Shown here piece after piece: positions 53,767 to 63,298 of a stretch of DNA of 64,000 nt. The stretch's first letter is position 1; each line of letters opens with the position of its first letter. The position numbers and the translations under genes were made by a program. The DNA is from Thalassobium sp. (GTDB lineage: Bacteria > Pseudomonadota > Gammaproteobacteria > Pseudomonadales > Oceanobacteraceae), in contig NVUW01000005.1 of assembly GCA_002733205.1 (NCBI GenBank), forward strand, positions 343,276 through 407,275. The letters run 5' to 3'. The notes under the pieces were generated by a model, which was not told the origin of the DNA, made no database searches, and saw only the letters and a program-made list of their open reading frames with translations.

Positions 53767-54861
53767 ATGAGACAGCAACAACGGGACATTCTTCGCCGCC
53801 ATGGGCTGGCCAGCAGTGGAGCATTGCTGTTCACACTGCTCTTCCTGGCGGGTTTTAAGCTGCAGGGCAATCCTGCCGATGCGCTGTTGCTGTATTCTGT
53901 TATGGGTGTTTACTGGGTTGGGCAGGCGGCTCTGTTGTACTGGGTTGGTTCTGGCCGCAGCCTGAATTATCACGATCCGGGCCTGACCACTTTCTTCATG
54001 GTCTGGGCCATCTCTTTTGTCTCCATCATTCTTTATCTTTGCAGCGAAAACCGCAGTGTGATGATGCTGGGCTATCTGGCCGTCATGCCGTATGGGGTTT
54101 TCCGCCTCACCTGGCGTGGTTTTCTCGGGGTGGCATTGTTCACCATGGCGTCTTACACGCTGGTGATGCTGCTGTTGCATCACCAGAATGCCGGTCACTG
54201 GCTGGCCGGTCAGGAAGCTTTACTCGGCGCCGCATTTTTTATCAGTTTGCTGGCGTACAGCTTTCTTGGTCGGGAGGTGGCGTTGCTGCGCGAAGCTTAC
54301 CGGCATAAAAACCGCGAATTACGCCGTGCCATGGTACGTATTGAAGAGCTGGCCATTACCGACGAGCTGACCGGCTTATACAATCGCCGCTATTTATTGC
54401 GCACGCTGGAAAAACAGCGGGCGTTAGCCAATCGCGAAGGTCTGCCGTTTGTACTGGCTTTTGTCGATATTGATCACTTTAAACAGATTAACGATCAGCA
54501 TGGTCACCGTATTGGCGATCAGGTGCTGGTGGAGCTGGCGCAGTTACTGCGCCTATCGGTACGCGAGGTTGATCTGGCCGCGCGTTATGGCGGTGAAGAG
54601 TTTGTACTGCTGCTCAGTGGTATGACGCTGGCTACCGCGGAAAATGCCCTGAACCGTATCCGTATTGCGGTGATGGAAGAACACTTTTCTGAGTCTTCGT
54701 TGCCGCTGACAGTCTCTGTCGGGGTTGCGCAATATCACGCCGGTGAAGAGGGTGATGAGTTGCTGAACCGCGCCGACCGGCTGTTGTATGAAGCGAAGCG
54801 TGCAGGGCGCAACCGGGTACGGACGGAAACCGTGGAGCAGCAGTCGCTGCACTCTTTCTGA
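53767..54861 (+). CDS. Membrane-bound diguanylate cyclase (GGDEF)
   Basis: A 364-aa enzyme that makes cyclic di-GMP. Six likely membrane helices fill about 20-175, a short coiled coil follows, and the GGDEF domain runs from about 195 to 355. The active site reads GGEEF (RYGGEEFVLLLS), and an RxxD inhibitory site (REVD) precedes it by the standard five residues, so product feedback is likely. I choose the ATG at 53767: a strong TATAAT (53727-53732) puts the transcript start after the GTG at 53734 that the frame would also allow. Sensor ligand unknown. Confidence 0.92.
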   Translation: MRQQQRDILRRHGLASSGALLFTLLFLAGFKLQGNPADALLLYSVMGVYWVGQAALLYWVGSGRSLNYHDPGLTTFFMVWAISFVSIILYLCSENRSVMMLGYLAVMPYGVFRLTWRGFLGVALFTMASYTLVMLLLHHQNAGHWLAGQEALLGAAFFISLLAYSFLGREVALLREAYRHKNRELRRAMVRIEELAITDELTGLYNRRYLLRTLEKQRALANREGLPFVLAFVDIDHFKQINDQHGHRIGDQVLVELAQLLRLSVREVDLAARYGGEEFVLLLSGMTLATAENALNRIRIAVMEEHFSESSLPLTVSVGVAQYHAGEEGDELLNRADRLLYEAKRAGRNRVRTETVEQQSLHSF

Positions 54862-54873
54862 CGGCCAAAAAAT

Positions 54874-54908
54874 TGCCCCGTCATGCCTCAGAGGCCGCGG
54901 GGCATTTT
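54874..54908. terminator. Shared terminator between convergent cyclase and argF genes
   Basis: TGCCCCG (54874-54880) and CGGGGCA (54898-54904) pair around an inner CCTC/GAGG hairpin. T4 follows on the + strand and, on the - strand, the stem runs into ATTTTTT, so it can serve both genes. Confidence 0.8.
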
Positions 54909-54948
54909 GCAGCACTGTCCAGGCGTGCCGGACATCCGTCTGTATGAC

Positions 54949-55854
54949 TCAGTCTTCCTGACAGAGCAGGAATTCCAGCAAAGCCTTTTGCGCATGCAAA
55001 CGGTTTTCTGCTTCATCCCAAACCACGGAACGTGGGTCATCCAGTAAGTCTTCACTTACTTCCTCGCCCCTGTGTGCTGGCAGGCAGTGCATAAAGAGTA
55101 CGTCTTTGTCAGCCAGATCCAGTAATTCACGCGACACCTGGTAGTCACGGAATTTACGCAGGCGCTGTTCCTGCTCATCTTCCTGGCCCATTGAAGCCCA
55201 GACATCGGTCGCCACCAGATCGACGCCGCGTACCGCTTCTTTCGGATCGCGCATCAGGGTGACGCGGTCTCCGGCTTCATCGACCAGGAACTGCGACGGT
55301 TCAAAGCCTTCCGGGGTGGCAATGTTCAGTTTGAAATCAAACTGCTGGGCGGCATTGATATATGAGTGACACATGTTGTTGCCATCGCCGATCCAGGCGA
55401 CGGTTTTACCCTGAATCGAACCGCGGTGTTCCACGTAGGTCTGGATATCAGCCAGCAGCTGGCACGGATGAAAATCATCGGTCAGTGCGTTGATGACCGG
55501 CACTTCGGAGAACGCGGCAAAGCGCTCGACCGTTTCGTGTTCAAAGGTACGGATCATAACGATATCGACCATGCGTGACAGTACACGGGCACTGTCTTCC
55601 ACCGGTTCGCCACGGCCCAGCTGGGTATCACGCGGCGACAGGAAGATGGCATGGCCACCCAGTTGTGCCATACCGGCCTCAAACGAAACGCGGGTACGGG
55701 TGGAGGATTTTTCAAAAATCATCCCCAGCACGCGGTTACGCAGTGGCTCGTAGAGTTCTCCGCGTTTGTGCATCTGCTTCAGCTCGATAGCGCGCTGGAT
55801 AAGCCAGTTCAGCTCTTCCGGAGAATGGTCTAACAGGGTTAAAAAATGTCTCAC
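54949..55854 (-). CDS. argF: Ornithine carbamoyltransferase ArgF
   Basis: A 301-aa transcarbamylase that makes citrulline from ornithine and carbamoyl phosphate. The carbamoyl-phosphate motif is SSTRTR near 50-55, ornithine-binding [11 protein letters not shown] is near the C-terminus (Cys in place), and [14 protein letters not shown] is conserved. It follows argD by 19 bp on the same strand, an arginine-synthesis operon. Confidence 0.96.
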   Translation of the reverse strand: MRHFLTLLDHSPEELNWLIQRAIELKQMHKRGELYEPLRNRVLGMIFEKSSTRTRVSFEAGMAQLGGHAIFLSPRDTQLGRGEPVEDSARVLSRMVDIVMIRTFEHETVERFAAFSEVPVINALTDDFHPCQLLADIQTYVEHRGSIQGKTVAWIGDGNNMCHSYINAAQQFDFKLNIATPEGFEPSQFLVDEAGDRVTLMRDPKEAVRGVDLVATDVWASMGQEDEQEQRLRKFRDYQVSRELLDLADKDVLFMHCLPAHRGEEVSEDLLDDPRSVVWDEAENRLHAQKALLEFLLCQED

Positions 55855-55873
55855 GTTAGTTCCTTATTCAAAC

Positions 55874-57040
55874 TCAACCGAGCGCCTCGATCAGGGCAGA
55901 TACGGTTTCGATGATCTGGTCAGCTTCGCTCTGTGACAGATTCAGCGGTGGCAGCAGACGCACCACATTGCCGGAAGTCACGTTCAGCAGCAGACCCTGT
56001 TCCAGGGCAGCAGCCATCAGTGATGGACAGTCCTGGTTCAGCACCAGACCAATCATCAGGCCATGGCCACGGATTTCGAGCAGACGCTCGCTGTTATTCA
56101 AACGTGCACGGAAACCGTCACGCAGGTAATCGCCCATGGTGCGGGCGTGATCACACAGATTCTCTTGTTCAATGGTCTCAACGACCGCCAGTGCCGCCGC
56201 ACAGGCCAGCGGGTTACCGCCATAGGTTGAGCCATGGTTGCCTGGCTGCAGTATCTGAGCCGCTTTGCCCTGCGCCAGACAGGCCCCAATCGGTACACCG
56301 TTACCCAGACCTTTGGCGGTGGTGACGACATCCGGGCGGAAACCAAAGTGCTGGTAGCAGAAATAGGTGCCGGTCCGGCCGTTACCGGTTTGTACTTCGT
56401 CGAGCATCATCAGCAGCTGGTGCTCATCGCACAAAGCACGTACGCCGGTCAGATAGTCTGCGCTGGCGGTGGCCAGACCACCTTCGCCCTGTACTGGTTC
56501 CAGCATTACTGCAACCACATTCGGGTTGGCTTTGAGAACCGCTTTAATCGCGTCCAGATCCTGATACGGCACCCGGATAAAACCATTGAGCAGTGGGCCA
56601 AAGCCTTCCTGCACCTTGGTATTTCCGGTGGCGGTCAGAGTGGCCATGGTGCGGCCATGGAACGCTTTGGTCATGACGATGATAACCGGCTCATGGATGC
56701 CGCGGTCGTGACCGTATTTACGCGCAATTTTAATCGCCGCTTCGTTGGCTTCGGCACCCGAGTTGGAGAAAAACACGTTTTCCATACCGGAGACACGCAC
56801 CAGCGCTTCAGCCAGCGCCTGCTGCTTGCCGATGCCATACAGGTTTGAGGTGTGAATCAGCTTATCAGCCTGCTCACATATAGCCGCCGTGACCGCCGGG
56901 TGGGCATGGCCCAGGCCGCATACGGCAATACCACTGAGCGCATCCAGATAGCGTCGGCCCTGAGTATCAATAACCCAGCTGCCTTGTCCACTTTCAAACG
57001 TCACGGGTAACCGCCCGTAGGTATTCATGATGGCTTGCAT
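55874..57040 (-). CDS. argD: Acetylornithine/ornithine-type aminotransferase ArgD
   Basis: A 388-aa class III PLP aminotransferase of arginine synthesis. Signatures: SNSGAEANEAAIKIARKYG (phosphate-binding), LMMLDEVQTGNGRTG, and the PLP Lys in TTAKGLGNGVPIGA. The frame is open to 57169, but the promoter and leader hairpin at 57064-57127 rule that out; I take ATG 57040 (MQAIMNTYGRLPV), with 57028 as an alternative. In E. coli the enzyme also serves lysine synthesis. Confidence 0.95.
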   Translation of the reverse strand: MQAIMNTYGRLPVTFESGQGSWVIDTQGRRYLDALSGIAVCGLGHAHPAVTAAICEQADKLIHTSNLYGIGKQQALAEALVRVSGMENVFFSNSGAEANEAAIKIARKYGHDRGIHEPVIIVMTKAFHGRTMATLTATGNTKVQEGFGPLLNGFIRVPYQDLDAIKAVLKANPNVVAVMLEPVQGEGGLATASADYLTGVRALCDEHQLLMMLDEVQTGNGRTGTYFCYQHFGFRPDVVTTAKGLGNGVPIGACLAQGKAAQILQPGNHGSTYGGNPLACAAALAVVETIEQENLCDHARTMGDYLRDGFRARLNNSERLLEIRGHGLMIGLVLNQDCPSLMAAALEQGLLLNVTSGNVVRLLPPLNLSQSEADQIIETVSALIEALG

Positions 57041-57063
57041 ATCACTCAAATCCTCTGAAACGC

Positions 57064-57084
57064 AAAAAGGCAGCCTTGGCTGCC
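57064..57084 (-). terminator. Hairpin plus U-tract in the argD leader
   Basis: On the - strand GGCAGCC-AA-GGCTGCC is followed directly by TTTTT, the form of an intrinsic terminator, 24 bp upstream of the argD ATG and only about eight bases after the predicted transcript start. It may end transcripts from upstream or act as an attenuator or leader stem. Confidence 0.65.
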
Positions 57085-57098
57085 CCGGAAGGGTCAGC

Positions 57099-57127
57099 AT
57101 CATACGAAAGGGCCGTAACTTTGTAAA
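57099..57127 (-). promoter_or_regulatory. Sigma-70 promoter of argD-argF
   Basis: On the - strand TTTACA (57127-57122) and TATGAT (57104-57099) are separated by 17 bp. The start point would be near 57092. No convincing ArgR box was seen. Confidence 0.6.
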
Positions 57128-57258
57128 TGTTGCCCGATTGACAGGCGAATCCCCACTCGGGCTGAGCATTTCGGTTAATGTTGCACGGCGTTGTGATCAT
57201 TGTCAGTGGCGGGTCGGCTGAGTAGTGTGGACGCTTATATAAAGATAAAGGCCACACC

Positions 57259-57921
57259 ATGGAACAGTATCTGCAAAGCACCCGTTATTTTGATGCAACC
57301 AATCCGCAGGTTGTGGCACAGGCGCACGCGCTGGCTGGTGATGCCACCGATCCGCTGGAAATTGCCCGCCGGTTGTATCTCGGAGTGCGCGATGGTGTGC
57401 GCTACAACCCTTATACCTTCAGTGATGATCCGCTAAGTTTCAGCGGCAGTCATTGTCTGGCTGCTGGCCAGTCGTACTGTATTCCCAAGGCGGTGCTGCT
57501 TGGCACTATGGCACGGGCACTGGGAATTCCTTCCCGGCTGGGGCTGGCCGATGTGCGTAATCATCTGTCATCGCCACAGTTGCTGGCGTTTCTGCGCTCG
57601 GATGTATTCGTTATGCATGGCTATATCGAGCTGTGGCTGAATGAGCGTTGGGTAAAAGCGACACCGGCCTTCAATAAAGCATTGTGTGAGCGTATGGGCG
57701 TGGCGGTGCTGGAGTTTGATGGTGAGCAGGATTCGGTGTTTCAGCCGTTTGATGAACAGGGCCGGGCACATATGGAATATCTGAAGGATCATGGCATCTT
57801 TGCTGATGTGCCCGTCGATTTTATTGTCGCTCAGGTTGCCGAAGCCTATCCGCATCTGGTGAAAACCGCCGATTTTGCCGAGCGCTCACTGGAAGGAGAT
57901 ATTGCAGCGCCAATGAGCTGA
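57259..57921 (+). CDS. Transglutaminase-like (papain-fold) protein
   Basis: A 220-aa cytoplasmic protein with a transglutaminase core: Cys74 in GQSYCIPKAVLLGTMARALG, His120 in VMHGYIELWLNERW and a following TPAFN in place of the more common DP-containing segment. Proteins of this kind occur in many Proteobacteria without a known substrate; a peptidase or amidase role is possible. The 5' side faces argD, and GATAAAGG precedes the ATG. Confidence 0.82.
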   Translation: MEQYLQSTRYFDATNPQVVAQAHALAGDATDPLEIARRLYLGVRDGVRYNPYTFSDDPLSFSGSHCLAAGQSYCIPKAVLLGTMARALGIPSRLGLADVRNHLSSPQLLAFLRSDVFVMHGYIELWLNERWVKATPAFNKALCERMGVAVLEFDGEQDSVFQPFDEQGRAHMEYLKDHGIFADVPVDFIVAQVAEAYPHLVKTADFAERSLEGDIAAPMS

Positions 57922-58013
57922 ACCGTTCAGAAACTCTGATCGTCGCCACAAAAATTCTTTGCTGGCTGCCTGTTATCTCAGTTCGCAGAATGCAGCTATT
58001 TGCGGAGAATACT

Positions 58014-58268
58014 ATGCAGAAGCGGAATGCTGGTTGGTCGTGGCTGTATATTACAGCCGCGCTCTGGGGACTGAGTGGCACTGTATGTGTGGCTGAAGAG
58101 CCAGCAGAGGATGCTGAAGAAACGATATCCGCGCCAGCGGATGACGGCGATCAATCATACCGCCGTGAGATTCAGCAGGAATGTGAATCTCAGGCGACGT
58201 CGATGGAGCTGGAAGGGTCCGACCGGGCCGATTACGTGCGTTTATGTCTGCAGCAATACGGCCTGTAA
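58014..58268 (+). CDS. Small periplasmic protein of unknown function
   Basis: An 84-aa protein with a signal peptide (about 1-27, cleavage after VCVA) and an acidic mature part containing two Cys (QECESQATS and VRLCLQQYG) that may pair. The ATG at 58014 has GCGGAG seven bases upstream; the frame also allows 57990. I do not recognise the family. It is convergent with rimK. Confidence 0.65.
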   Translation: MQKRNAGWSWLYITAALWGLSGTVCVAEEPAEDAEETISAPADDGDQSYRREIQQECESQATSMELEGSDRADYVRLCLQQYGL

Positions 58269-58275
58269 ACCGTGG

Positions 58276-59181
58276 TCAGCCGCGTCCGCGGGTACGGGTG
58301 CGGTTAGCGCGGGCATTTTTCTCAATAAAAATCATGATCTTGGCGGCCACGTCAATACCGGTTGCTTCCTCAATGCCCTGAATACCGGGAGATGAGTTCA
58401 CTTCCATCACTACCGGGCCGTGGTTGGAGCGCAGAATATCGACACCGGCAACATTCAGACCCATAGTGCGAGCGGCGCGTACCGCGGTGGCACGTTCTTC
58501 CGGCGTAATACGGATTAACGAGGCGCTGCCACCACGGTGCAGGTTAGAGCGGAATTCGCCTTCCTGCGCCTGACGTTTCATGGCGGCCACGACTTTATCG
58601 CCCACCACAAAGCAGCGGATATCGGCACCGCCGGCTTCCTTAATGTATTCCTGCACCATGATGTTGGCTTTCAGACCCATAAACGCTTCGATCACGCTTT
58701 CGGCGGCTTTACGGGTTTCGGCAAGTACGACACCGATCCCCTGAGTGCCTTCCAGCAGTTTAATCACCAGTGGAGCGCCACCGACCATACGGATCAGGTC
58801 GGGAATGTCGTCCGGGCTGTGGGCGAAGCCGGTTACCGGCAGACCAATGCCTTTGCGTGCCATTAACTGCATCGAGCGCAGCTTGTCGCGCGAGCGGCTG
58901 ATTGCCACCGATTCGTTCAGCGGATACACCCCCATCATTTCGAACTGGCGCAGTACGGCGGTGCCATAGAATGTAATCGACGCACCAATGCGTGGAATAA
59001 CGGCGTCAAAATCGTCCAGTTCGTGGCCCTGATAATGAATACTGGAATCCAGACTGTTGATGTTCATGTAACAGTGCAGGGTATCCAATACGCTGACTTC
59101 ATGACCACGCGCTGTGCCAGCTTCCACCAGACGGCGGGTGGAATACAGATTGGCGTCGCGGGACAGAATGGCAATCTTCAT
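58276..59181 (-). CDS. rimK: Glutamate ligase RimK (ribosomal protein S6 modification)
   Basis: A 301-aa ATP-grasp enzyme (E. coli 300 aa) that adds glutamates to ribosomal protein S6. ATP-grasp parts include [34 protein letters not shown] and the metal-binding [15 protein letters not shown]. The C-terminus ends in a short basic RTRTRGRG tail. It starts in a 4-bp overlap with the RimB-like gene, as in Pseudomonas rim operons. Confidence 0.96.
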   Translation of the reverse strand: MKIAILSRDANLYSTRRLVEAGTARGHEVSVLDTLHCYMNINSLDSSIHYQGHELDDFDAVIPRIGASITFYGTAVLRQFEMMGVYPLNESVAISRSRDKLRSMQLMARKGIGLPVTGFAHSPDDIPDLIRMVGGAPLVIKLLEGTQGIGVVLAETRKAAESVIEAFMGLKANIMVQEYIKEAGGADIRCFVVGDKVVAAMKRQAQEGEFRSNLHRGGSASLIRITPEERATAVRAARTMGLNVAGVDILRSNHGPVVMEVNSSPGIQGIEEATGIDVAAKIMIFIEKNARANRTRTRGRG

Positions 59182-59606
59182 AGGGAGTCAATTCCTGGAT
59201 ACTGGCGTTCGACATCGACCAGAAAACGCCCACTGATGGCCCGGCGGCCGATCAGCATGGGGTATTTCATGCTGCCGCGGTGGCTGAGGCTGAGTTCGAT
59301 GGTCCAGGTTTTCCCGGCAGCGAAAAGCTGAGTTTTAATAATGTAGCGATGGCTGCGCTGGCCATTGGAGCTGGCAATGACCCGACGATCGATCACTTCA
59401 GCTTCGCAGATCTGATCCAGGGCCGCCGTGTCATTATCGAATAACACATGAAAGCGGACCCAGGATTTTCCGTCTCGTTTAAAGGGCTCAATGCGTTCAG
59501 CGTGTAAACTGCTGGTACAGGCCCCGGTGTCGACTTTGGCCAGGCACTGGATGCCAAAGTCGGGGAGAGATACTTGTTCTATATAGCCGAGAACGGGCTT
59601 AATCAT
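59178..59606 (-). CDS. rimB: RimB-like aspartic protease-fold protein
   Basis: A 142-aa member of the group annotated as RimK-associated ATP-dependent zinc proteases. Its retropepsin-like motif is [16 protein letters not shown] (Asp26-Thr-Gly). In Pseudomonas the equivalent acts with RimK on S6. I take the ATG at 59606 ([15 protein letters not shown]); the open frame extends to 59786 but would run through maoP. It overlaps maoP by 8 bp and rimK by 4 bp. Confidence 0.85.
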   Translation of the reverse strand: MIKPVLGYIEQVSLPDFGIQCLAKVDTGACTSSLHAERIEPFKRDGKSWVRFHVLFDNDTAALDQICEAEVIDRRVIASSNGQRSHRYIIKTQLFAAGKTWTIELSLSHRGSMKYPMLIGRRAISGRFLVDVERQYPGIDSL

Positions 59607-59946
59607 CGCTATCAATGCTGTCCGAGCCACCCTCTGCAACGGCAGCAGAAGAGGCGGTGAAGTAGATTTGTTTACGGCGTAAGGCGTTGAGATATATGGC
59701 CCAGGTTTTTTCAACATCTGAGGCTGGTTTTTCGTGGCCATGGCAGGTTGCGACAAAGCGTTCTTCTTCGTCGTTCTGCGGCGCACGGTTACCCTCGTGC
59801 AGGGCTTTCATCGCCACACCTTTGGTTTCCAGAATCTGCGCCTGAGTACGGGTGAAATCCCCGGAGCGCTGGAAACCACGTGGAAAATTGCGGTCGTCAA
59901 AGAACTTTTTGTCGCAGTCAAAACTCTTCACTTGGCTATTGTCCAT
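59599..59946 (-). CDS. maoP: MaoP-like (DUF413) protein
   Basis: A 115-aa protein matching the DUF413 family: KKFFDDRNFPRGFQRSGDFT, EEERFVATCHGHEKP and a C-terminal SDSIDSDD. The E. coli member MaoP (YifE, 112 aa) organises the Ori macrodomain with the maoS site. As in E. coli it is divergent from an hdfR-type gene. Here it also begins the rimB-rimK operon. Confidence 0.88.
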   Translation of the reverse strand: MDNSQVKSFDCDKKFFDDRNFPRGFQRSGDFTRTQAQILETKGVAMKALHEGNRAPQNDEEERFVATCHGHEKPASDVEKTWAIYLNALRRKQIYFTASSAAVAEGGSDSIDSDD

Positions 59947-60023
59947 TCTGCACCTACTATCCCGATGAGGTAATTTTGGGCGGAGTATGGTCAGGCATGA
60001 TTCGCCGGTAAAACAAAAAAAAC

Positions 60024-60038
60024 TTATCGTAACGAAAA
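60024..60038. promoter_or_regulatory. Near-palindromic operator candidate between maoP and hdfR
   Basis: TTATCGTAACGAAAA is a 15-bp dyad (TCGT-A-ACGA core, one mismatch in the outer arms) 16 bp before the hdfR ATG, in a divergent LysR-type intergenic region. It may be the HdfR binding site. Confidence 0.4.
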
Positions 60039-60053
60039 TTTTATTTGGTTGAT

Positions 60054-60941
60054 ATGGATACAGAACTGCTTAAAACCTTTATGGAAGTTTCACGCACCCG
60101 ACACTTCGGCCGGGCGGCGGAAAACCTGTATCTGACGCAGTCTGCCGTCAGTTTCCGGGTGCGCCAGCTGGAAGGACTTCTGGGGGTTGAACTGTTCTCC
60201 CGTCAGCGTAACAACATTCAATTGACACCGGCCGGTGAGAAACTCATGCCATTGGCTGAGAGCAGTGTTTTGCTTGAGCAGCGCATTCGTCAGGAAGTGG
60301 CGATGGCCGATGGCAAAAGCCAGCAGATGTCGCTGGGGGCAACCCCGAATCTCTGGGATGCTTTTCTGCAGGAACAGTTGCGCCTGTTTATGAGCAGCTC
60401 TCCGGGGATTGCGTTAAATGCGATGGCGCATTCTAGTGGTAACCTGGTGCGACAGATTATTGAGCGTACGCTCGACCTGGCCTTTGTATTTGATGCGCCC
60501 AAGGTTGATGAGCTGACCACCATCGAAGTGATGAATATCCCGCTGTATCTGGTTTCCGGCGAACCCTGTGACAGTTGGCAGGAAGCTTTGGCCCAGGACT
60601 ATGTGCTGGTGGATTGGGGGACATCATTTCAGATCCAGCATGCGCAGGAGTTCAAAGGTGCCAAACCGCCGGTATTGCAGACCAATACCGGGCGGATTGC
60701 ACTGGATTGTATTCTCAGTAATGGCGGCTCGGCGTATTTACCGTCCAGCCTGATTCAGCCTTACCTCGACAGCGGGCAGATGCATGTGGTGCCGGATGCG
60801 CCGGTGATCAATCGCACCGTTTATGCCAGCTTTCATGCCAGCAGTGGTCGCGAAGAGCTGATTAATAAAGTGATCGAGCAAATTGCTACCAATGTCACGG
60901 CTGCTTCTGCATTGGCAGCTCCGCAGGGAGAATCCAAATGA
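60054..60941 (+). CDS. hdfR: LysR-family regulator HdfR
   Basis: A 295-aa regulator. The first 60 residues are almost the same as E. coli HdfR (MDTELLKTFMEVSRTRHFGR, LYLTQSAVSFRVRQLE). In E. coli HdfR represses flhDC and activates glutamate synthase genes; this organism shows no flhDC, so its targets must differ at least in part. The start is the ATG at 60054; a TTG at 60045 is in frame. It overlaps the next gene by 4 bp (ATGA). Confidence 0.9.
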   Translation: MDTELLKTFMEVSRTRHFGRAAENLYLTQSAVSFRVRQLEGLLGVELFSRQRNNIQLTPAGEKLMPLAESSVLLEQRIRQEVAMADGKSQQMSLGATPNLWDAFLQEQLRLFMSSSPGIALNAMAHSSGNLVRQIIERTLDLAFVFDAPKVDELTTIEVMNIPLYLVSGEPCDSWQEALAQDYVLVDWGTSFQIQHAQEFKGAKPPVLQTNTGRIALDCILSNGGSAYLPSSLIQPYLDSGQMHVVPDAPVINRTVYASFHASSGREELINKVIEQIATNVTAASALAAPQGESK

Positions 60942-61915
60942 CGATTCATTGTCAGGCCTGGGCGATGGCTCAGACGGGTGGGGCGGATGTTCTGCACAAG
61001 GTACCGATTGAACTGCCGCAGCCCGGAGCCGGGCAGGTGCTGATTCGCGTTGCTGCCGCAGGCTTTAACCCGGTAGATACCAAGATTCGGGCAGGCCTGG
61101 CGGCGATTGCCCCTGAATCCGGCGTGCTGGGCTGTGATGTCAGCGGTTATATAGAAGCAGTAGGCGAAGGCGTCAGTGCATTTTCTCCGGGCGATGCTGT
61201 TTATGGCTGCGCCGGCGGGGTTAAGGGGCATTATGGTACGCTGGCTGAATATATGGTCGCCGATGCGGCTTTGTTGGCGCCCGCACCGGTTGGTATGCCG
61301 CTGGAAGAATGTGCTGCTCTGCCAATAGCCGCCATCACTGCCTATGCCGCATTAGAACGTCTGCAGTTACAGGCCGGGGAGCGTTTGTTTGTGGTGGGGG
61401 CTTCCGGTGCGGTCGGTCTGATGATGACGCAGATCGCGCGCCAACAGGGCTTGCTGATCGAGGGTTCTGCCGGTAATAAGGATCGTATCCGGCAGGTTGA
61501 AGCCTATGGCGGTCGTGGTTGGCTGCACAGCGAGTGCGCGCAATTGGTTGCTCAGGGTGAGCGTTTCAATAAAGTACTGGATACTTTTGGCGGAGCCGGG
61601 CTGCAAACCGCGCTTGAGTTGGCAGCGCCTTACGCCCAGGTGGCGACGATTAACGCCCGTAACCAGTATGATTTATCACAAGCTCACGCTAAGGCACTGA
61701 CCTTGCACGCCATCTTTATTCTGTTGCCGTTACTCCGACAGGAGAATATGGCCGCGCATGGGGACTGTCTGCGTACGTTAACCGCTGGTATTGAGGCGGG
61801 CGAACTTAAGGGATTGCCGCTGCAGCGTTATGGCATGTCGGATGTGGCTGCGGTTCATTCGCGCTATGAAAGCGGAACGCTGACGAATAAGGCGATCATG
61901 CTGCCCGATTTTTGA
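60938..61915 (+). CDS. NAD(P)H:quinone oxidoreductase-like MDR protein
   Basis: A 325-aa medium-chain dehydrogenase/reductase. GroES-like domain 1-130 (AAAGFNPVDTKIRAG, LGCDVSGYIEAVG), Rossmann domain about 130-270 with VVGASGAVGLMMTQIARQQG. Zinc-binding Cys clusters are absent, as in the quinone oxidoreductase group. Substrate unknown. It is coupled to hdfR. Confidence 0.88.
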   Translation: MTIHCQAWAMAQTGGADVLHKVPIELPQPGAGQVLIRVAAAGFNPVDTKIRAGLAAIAPESGVLGCDVSGYIEAVGEGVSAFSPGDAVYGCAGGVKGHYGTLAEYMVADAALLAPAPVGMPLEECAALPIAAITAYAALERLQLQAGERLFVVGASGAVGLMMTQIARQQGLLIEGSAGNKDRIRQVEAYGGRGWLHSECAQLVAQGERFNKVLDTFGGAGLQTALELAAPYAQVATINARNQYDLSQAHAKALTLHAIFILLPLLRQENMAAHGDCLRTLTAGIEAGELKGLPLQRYGMSDVAAVHSRYESGTLTNKAIMLPDF

Positions 61916-61949
61916 GCAGCACGCCGTTAGTAACAGAAGATAGCGGGGA

Positions 61950-62636
61950 TCAGTCGATCCCCAGCCATTTGTGCGTTTGCAGGCTCAGCTTCCATTGCGG
62001 GTGGGCAAGACAATATTCGACGGTCTTGCGCATATTGCTGGTTGATAAGCCTTCTTTCGCCCCTTCATTCTTATCCGTTGCCAGAATCATGGCCTGATAG
62101 TCGGCCATCGGCTGCAGATAAAAATGCCGTGCATTAAAAGAAGCAAAGCGTTCCGGCATGGCTTTGCTCTGCGGATAGACCAGCTTCAGCTCATCACACT
62201 CGGTAAGCACAATCTCTGCATCCGCTTTGGGACTCAAACAAAGCCAGTCGATACTCGCAGGTGCAGGCAGGGTGCCGTTGGTTTCAACGCCGATTTCAAA
62301 ACCTGCTTCGTGCAGTGCTTCTGTTAAAGGTACGTCGAGTTGCAGCAAAGGCTCACCGCCGGTGCAGACCACATAGGGAACTCCCTGAGCGGGGTCTGGC
62401 CACAGACTGCTGATCAGACTGACCAGCTCCGCTGCACTGTAGATTCCGCCATTTTCGCCATCGGTACCGATAAAATCGGTGTCGCAGAAATCGCACACGG
62501 CGTCAGCACGGGAATCTTCGCGCCCGTTCCACAGATTGCATTTACTGAAGCGACAAAACACAGAAGGGCGTCCGGCCTGTGCGCCTTCGCCCTGCAGTGT
62601 GTAAAAAACTTCCTTAACGCGGTAGCGGTCGGCCAT
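61950..62636 (-). CDS. queE: 7-carboxy-7-deazaguanine synthase QueE
   Basis: A 228-aa radical-SAM enzyme of queuosine precursor synthesis. The iron-sulfur Cys are Cys33, Cys48 and Cys51 in a CX14CX2C arrangement, a variant known from some QueE proteins, in place of CX3CX2C. The GEPLL motif (VCTGGEPLLQLD) binds SAM. It starts in a TGATG overlap with queC. Confidence 0.95.
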   Translation of the reverse strand: MADRYRVKEVFYTLQGEGAQAGRPSVFCRFSKCNLWNGREDSRADAVCDFCDTDFIGTDGENGGIYSAAELVSLISSLWPDPAQGVPYVVCTGGEPLLQLDVPLTEALHEAGFEIGVETNGTLPAPASIDWLCLSPKADAEIVLTECDELKLVYPQSKAMPERFASFNARHFYLQPMADYQAMILATDKNEGAKEGLSTSNMRKTVEYCLAHPQWKLSLQTHKWLGID

Positions 62637-63298
62637 CAGCTGTTCTCGTAAGCCAGTGGGTCGGTGGCATGGTTATGGGCAAAGGCCTCCAGGCGTTCAA
62701 CGCAGGAGCCGCACTTGCCGCAGGCTTTCTCACGACCGTTGTAGCAGGTCCAGGACTTACCATAATCAAGCCCCATCTTCAGACCGTCGGCGAGGATCTC
62801 TGTTTTGTCGCTGTTCAGGTAAGGCGTAACAATATCAACCGGCTCGTAGTTGGCCAGCTTGGCGACTTTATTCATCGCGTGAACAAAGTCCGGGCGGCAA
62901 TCCGGGTAAATTGCGTGGTCACCGGAATGCGCGCCGTAAAATACTTTGCTGGCCCCAATATCCACGGCATAGCCAATAGCCAGTGACAGCAGAATCATAT
63001 TGCGGTTCGGCACCACGGTGGATTTCATATTGGCCGCTTCATAGTGGCCTTCCGGGATTTCGATGTCAGACGTCAGAGAGGAGCTCTGCAGTAGCTGATT
63101 GATTGCGGTGATATCAATGATACGGTGATTGATACCCAGCTCTTCACACACGCGGGTGGCAAAGGCGATTTCCTTGCGGTGCTTCTGGCCATAATCAAAG
63201 GTCAGAGCATAGAGCTCGTATCCTTCTGCCTTAGCTTTATTAAGGATGGTAAAGGAATCCATCCCGCCGGAATAAATAACAACGGCTTTCTCGGCCAT
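62636..63298 (-). CDS. queC: 7-cyano-7-deazaguanine synthase QueC
   Basis: A 220-aa PP-loop ATPase that makes preQ0. PP-loop YSGGMDSFT near residue 9; zinc-binding Cys in [19 protein letters not shown]. The ATG at 63298 has GAGG six bases upstream and is preferred over the in-frame ATG at 63310. Upstream (63311-63455) there is a 6-bp hairpin GGAGCC/GGCTCC (63351-63366) and a weak -10 (63383-63388), but no recognised riboswitch. Confidence 0.95.
   Translation of the reverse strand: MAEKAVVIYSGGMDSFTILNKAKAEGYELYALTFDYGQKHRKEIAFATRVCEELGINHRIIDITAINQLLQSSSLTSDIEIPEGHYEAANMKSTVVPNRNMILLSLAIGYAVDIGASKVFYGAHSGDHAIYPDCRPDFVHAMNKVAKLANYEPVDIVTPYLNSDKTEILADGLKMGLDYGKSWTCYNGREKACGKCGSCVERLEAFAHNHATDPLAYENS

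Noticed and set aside
57041..57169. Longer ArgD start with 43 extra residues
   Set aside because: It would run across the predicted promoter, transcript start and leader hairpin; ArgD proteins begin near MNTYGRLPV.
59607..59786. Longer RimB-like start with 60 extra residues
   Set aside because: It lies wholly inside maoP in another frame and looks like shadow sequence.
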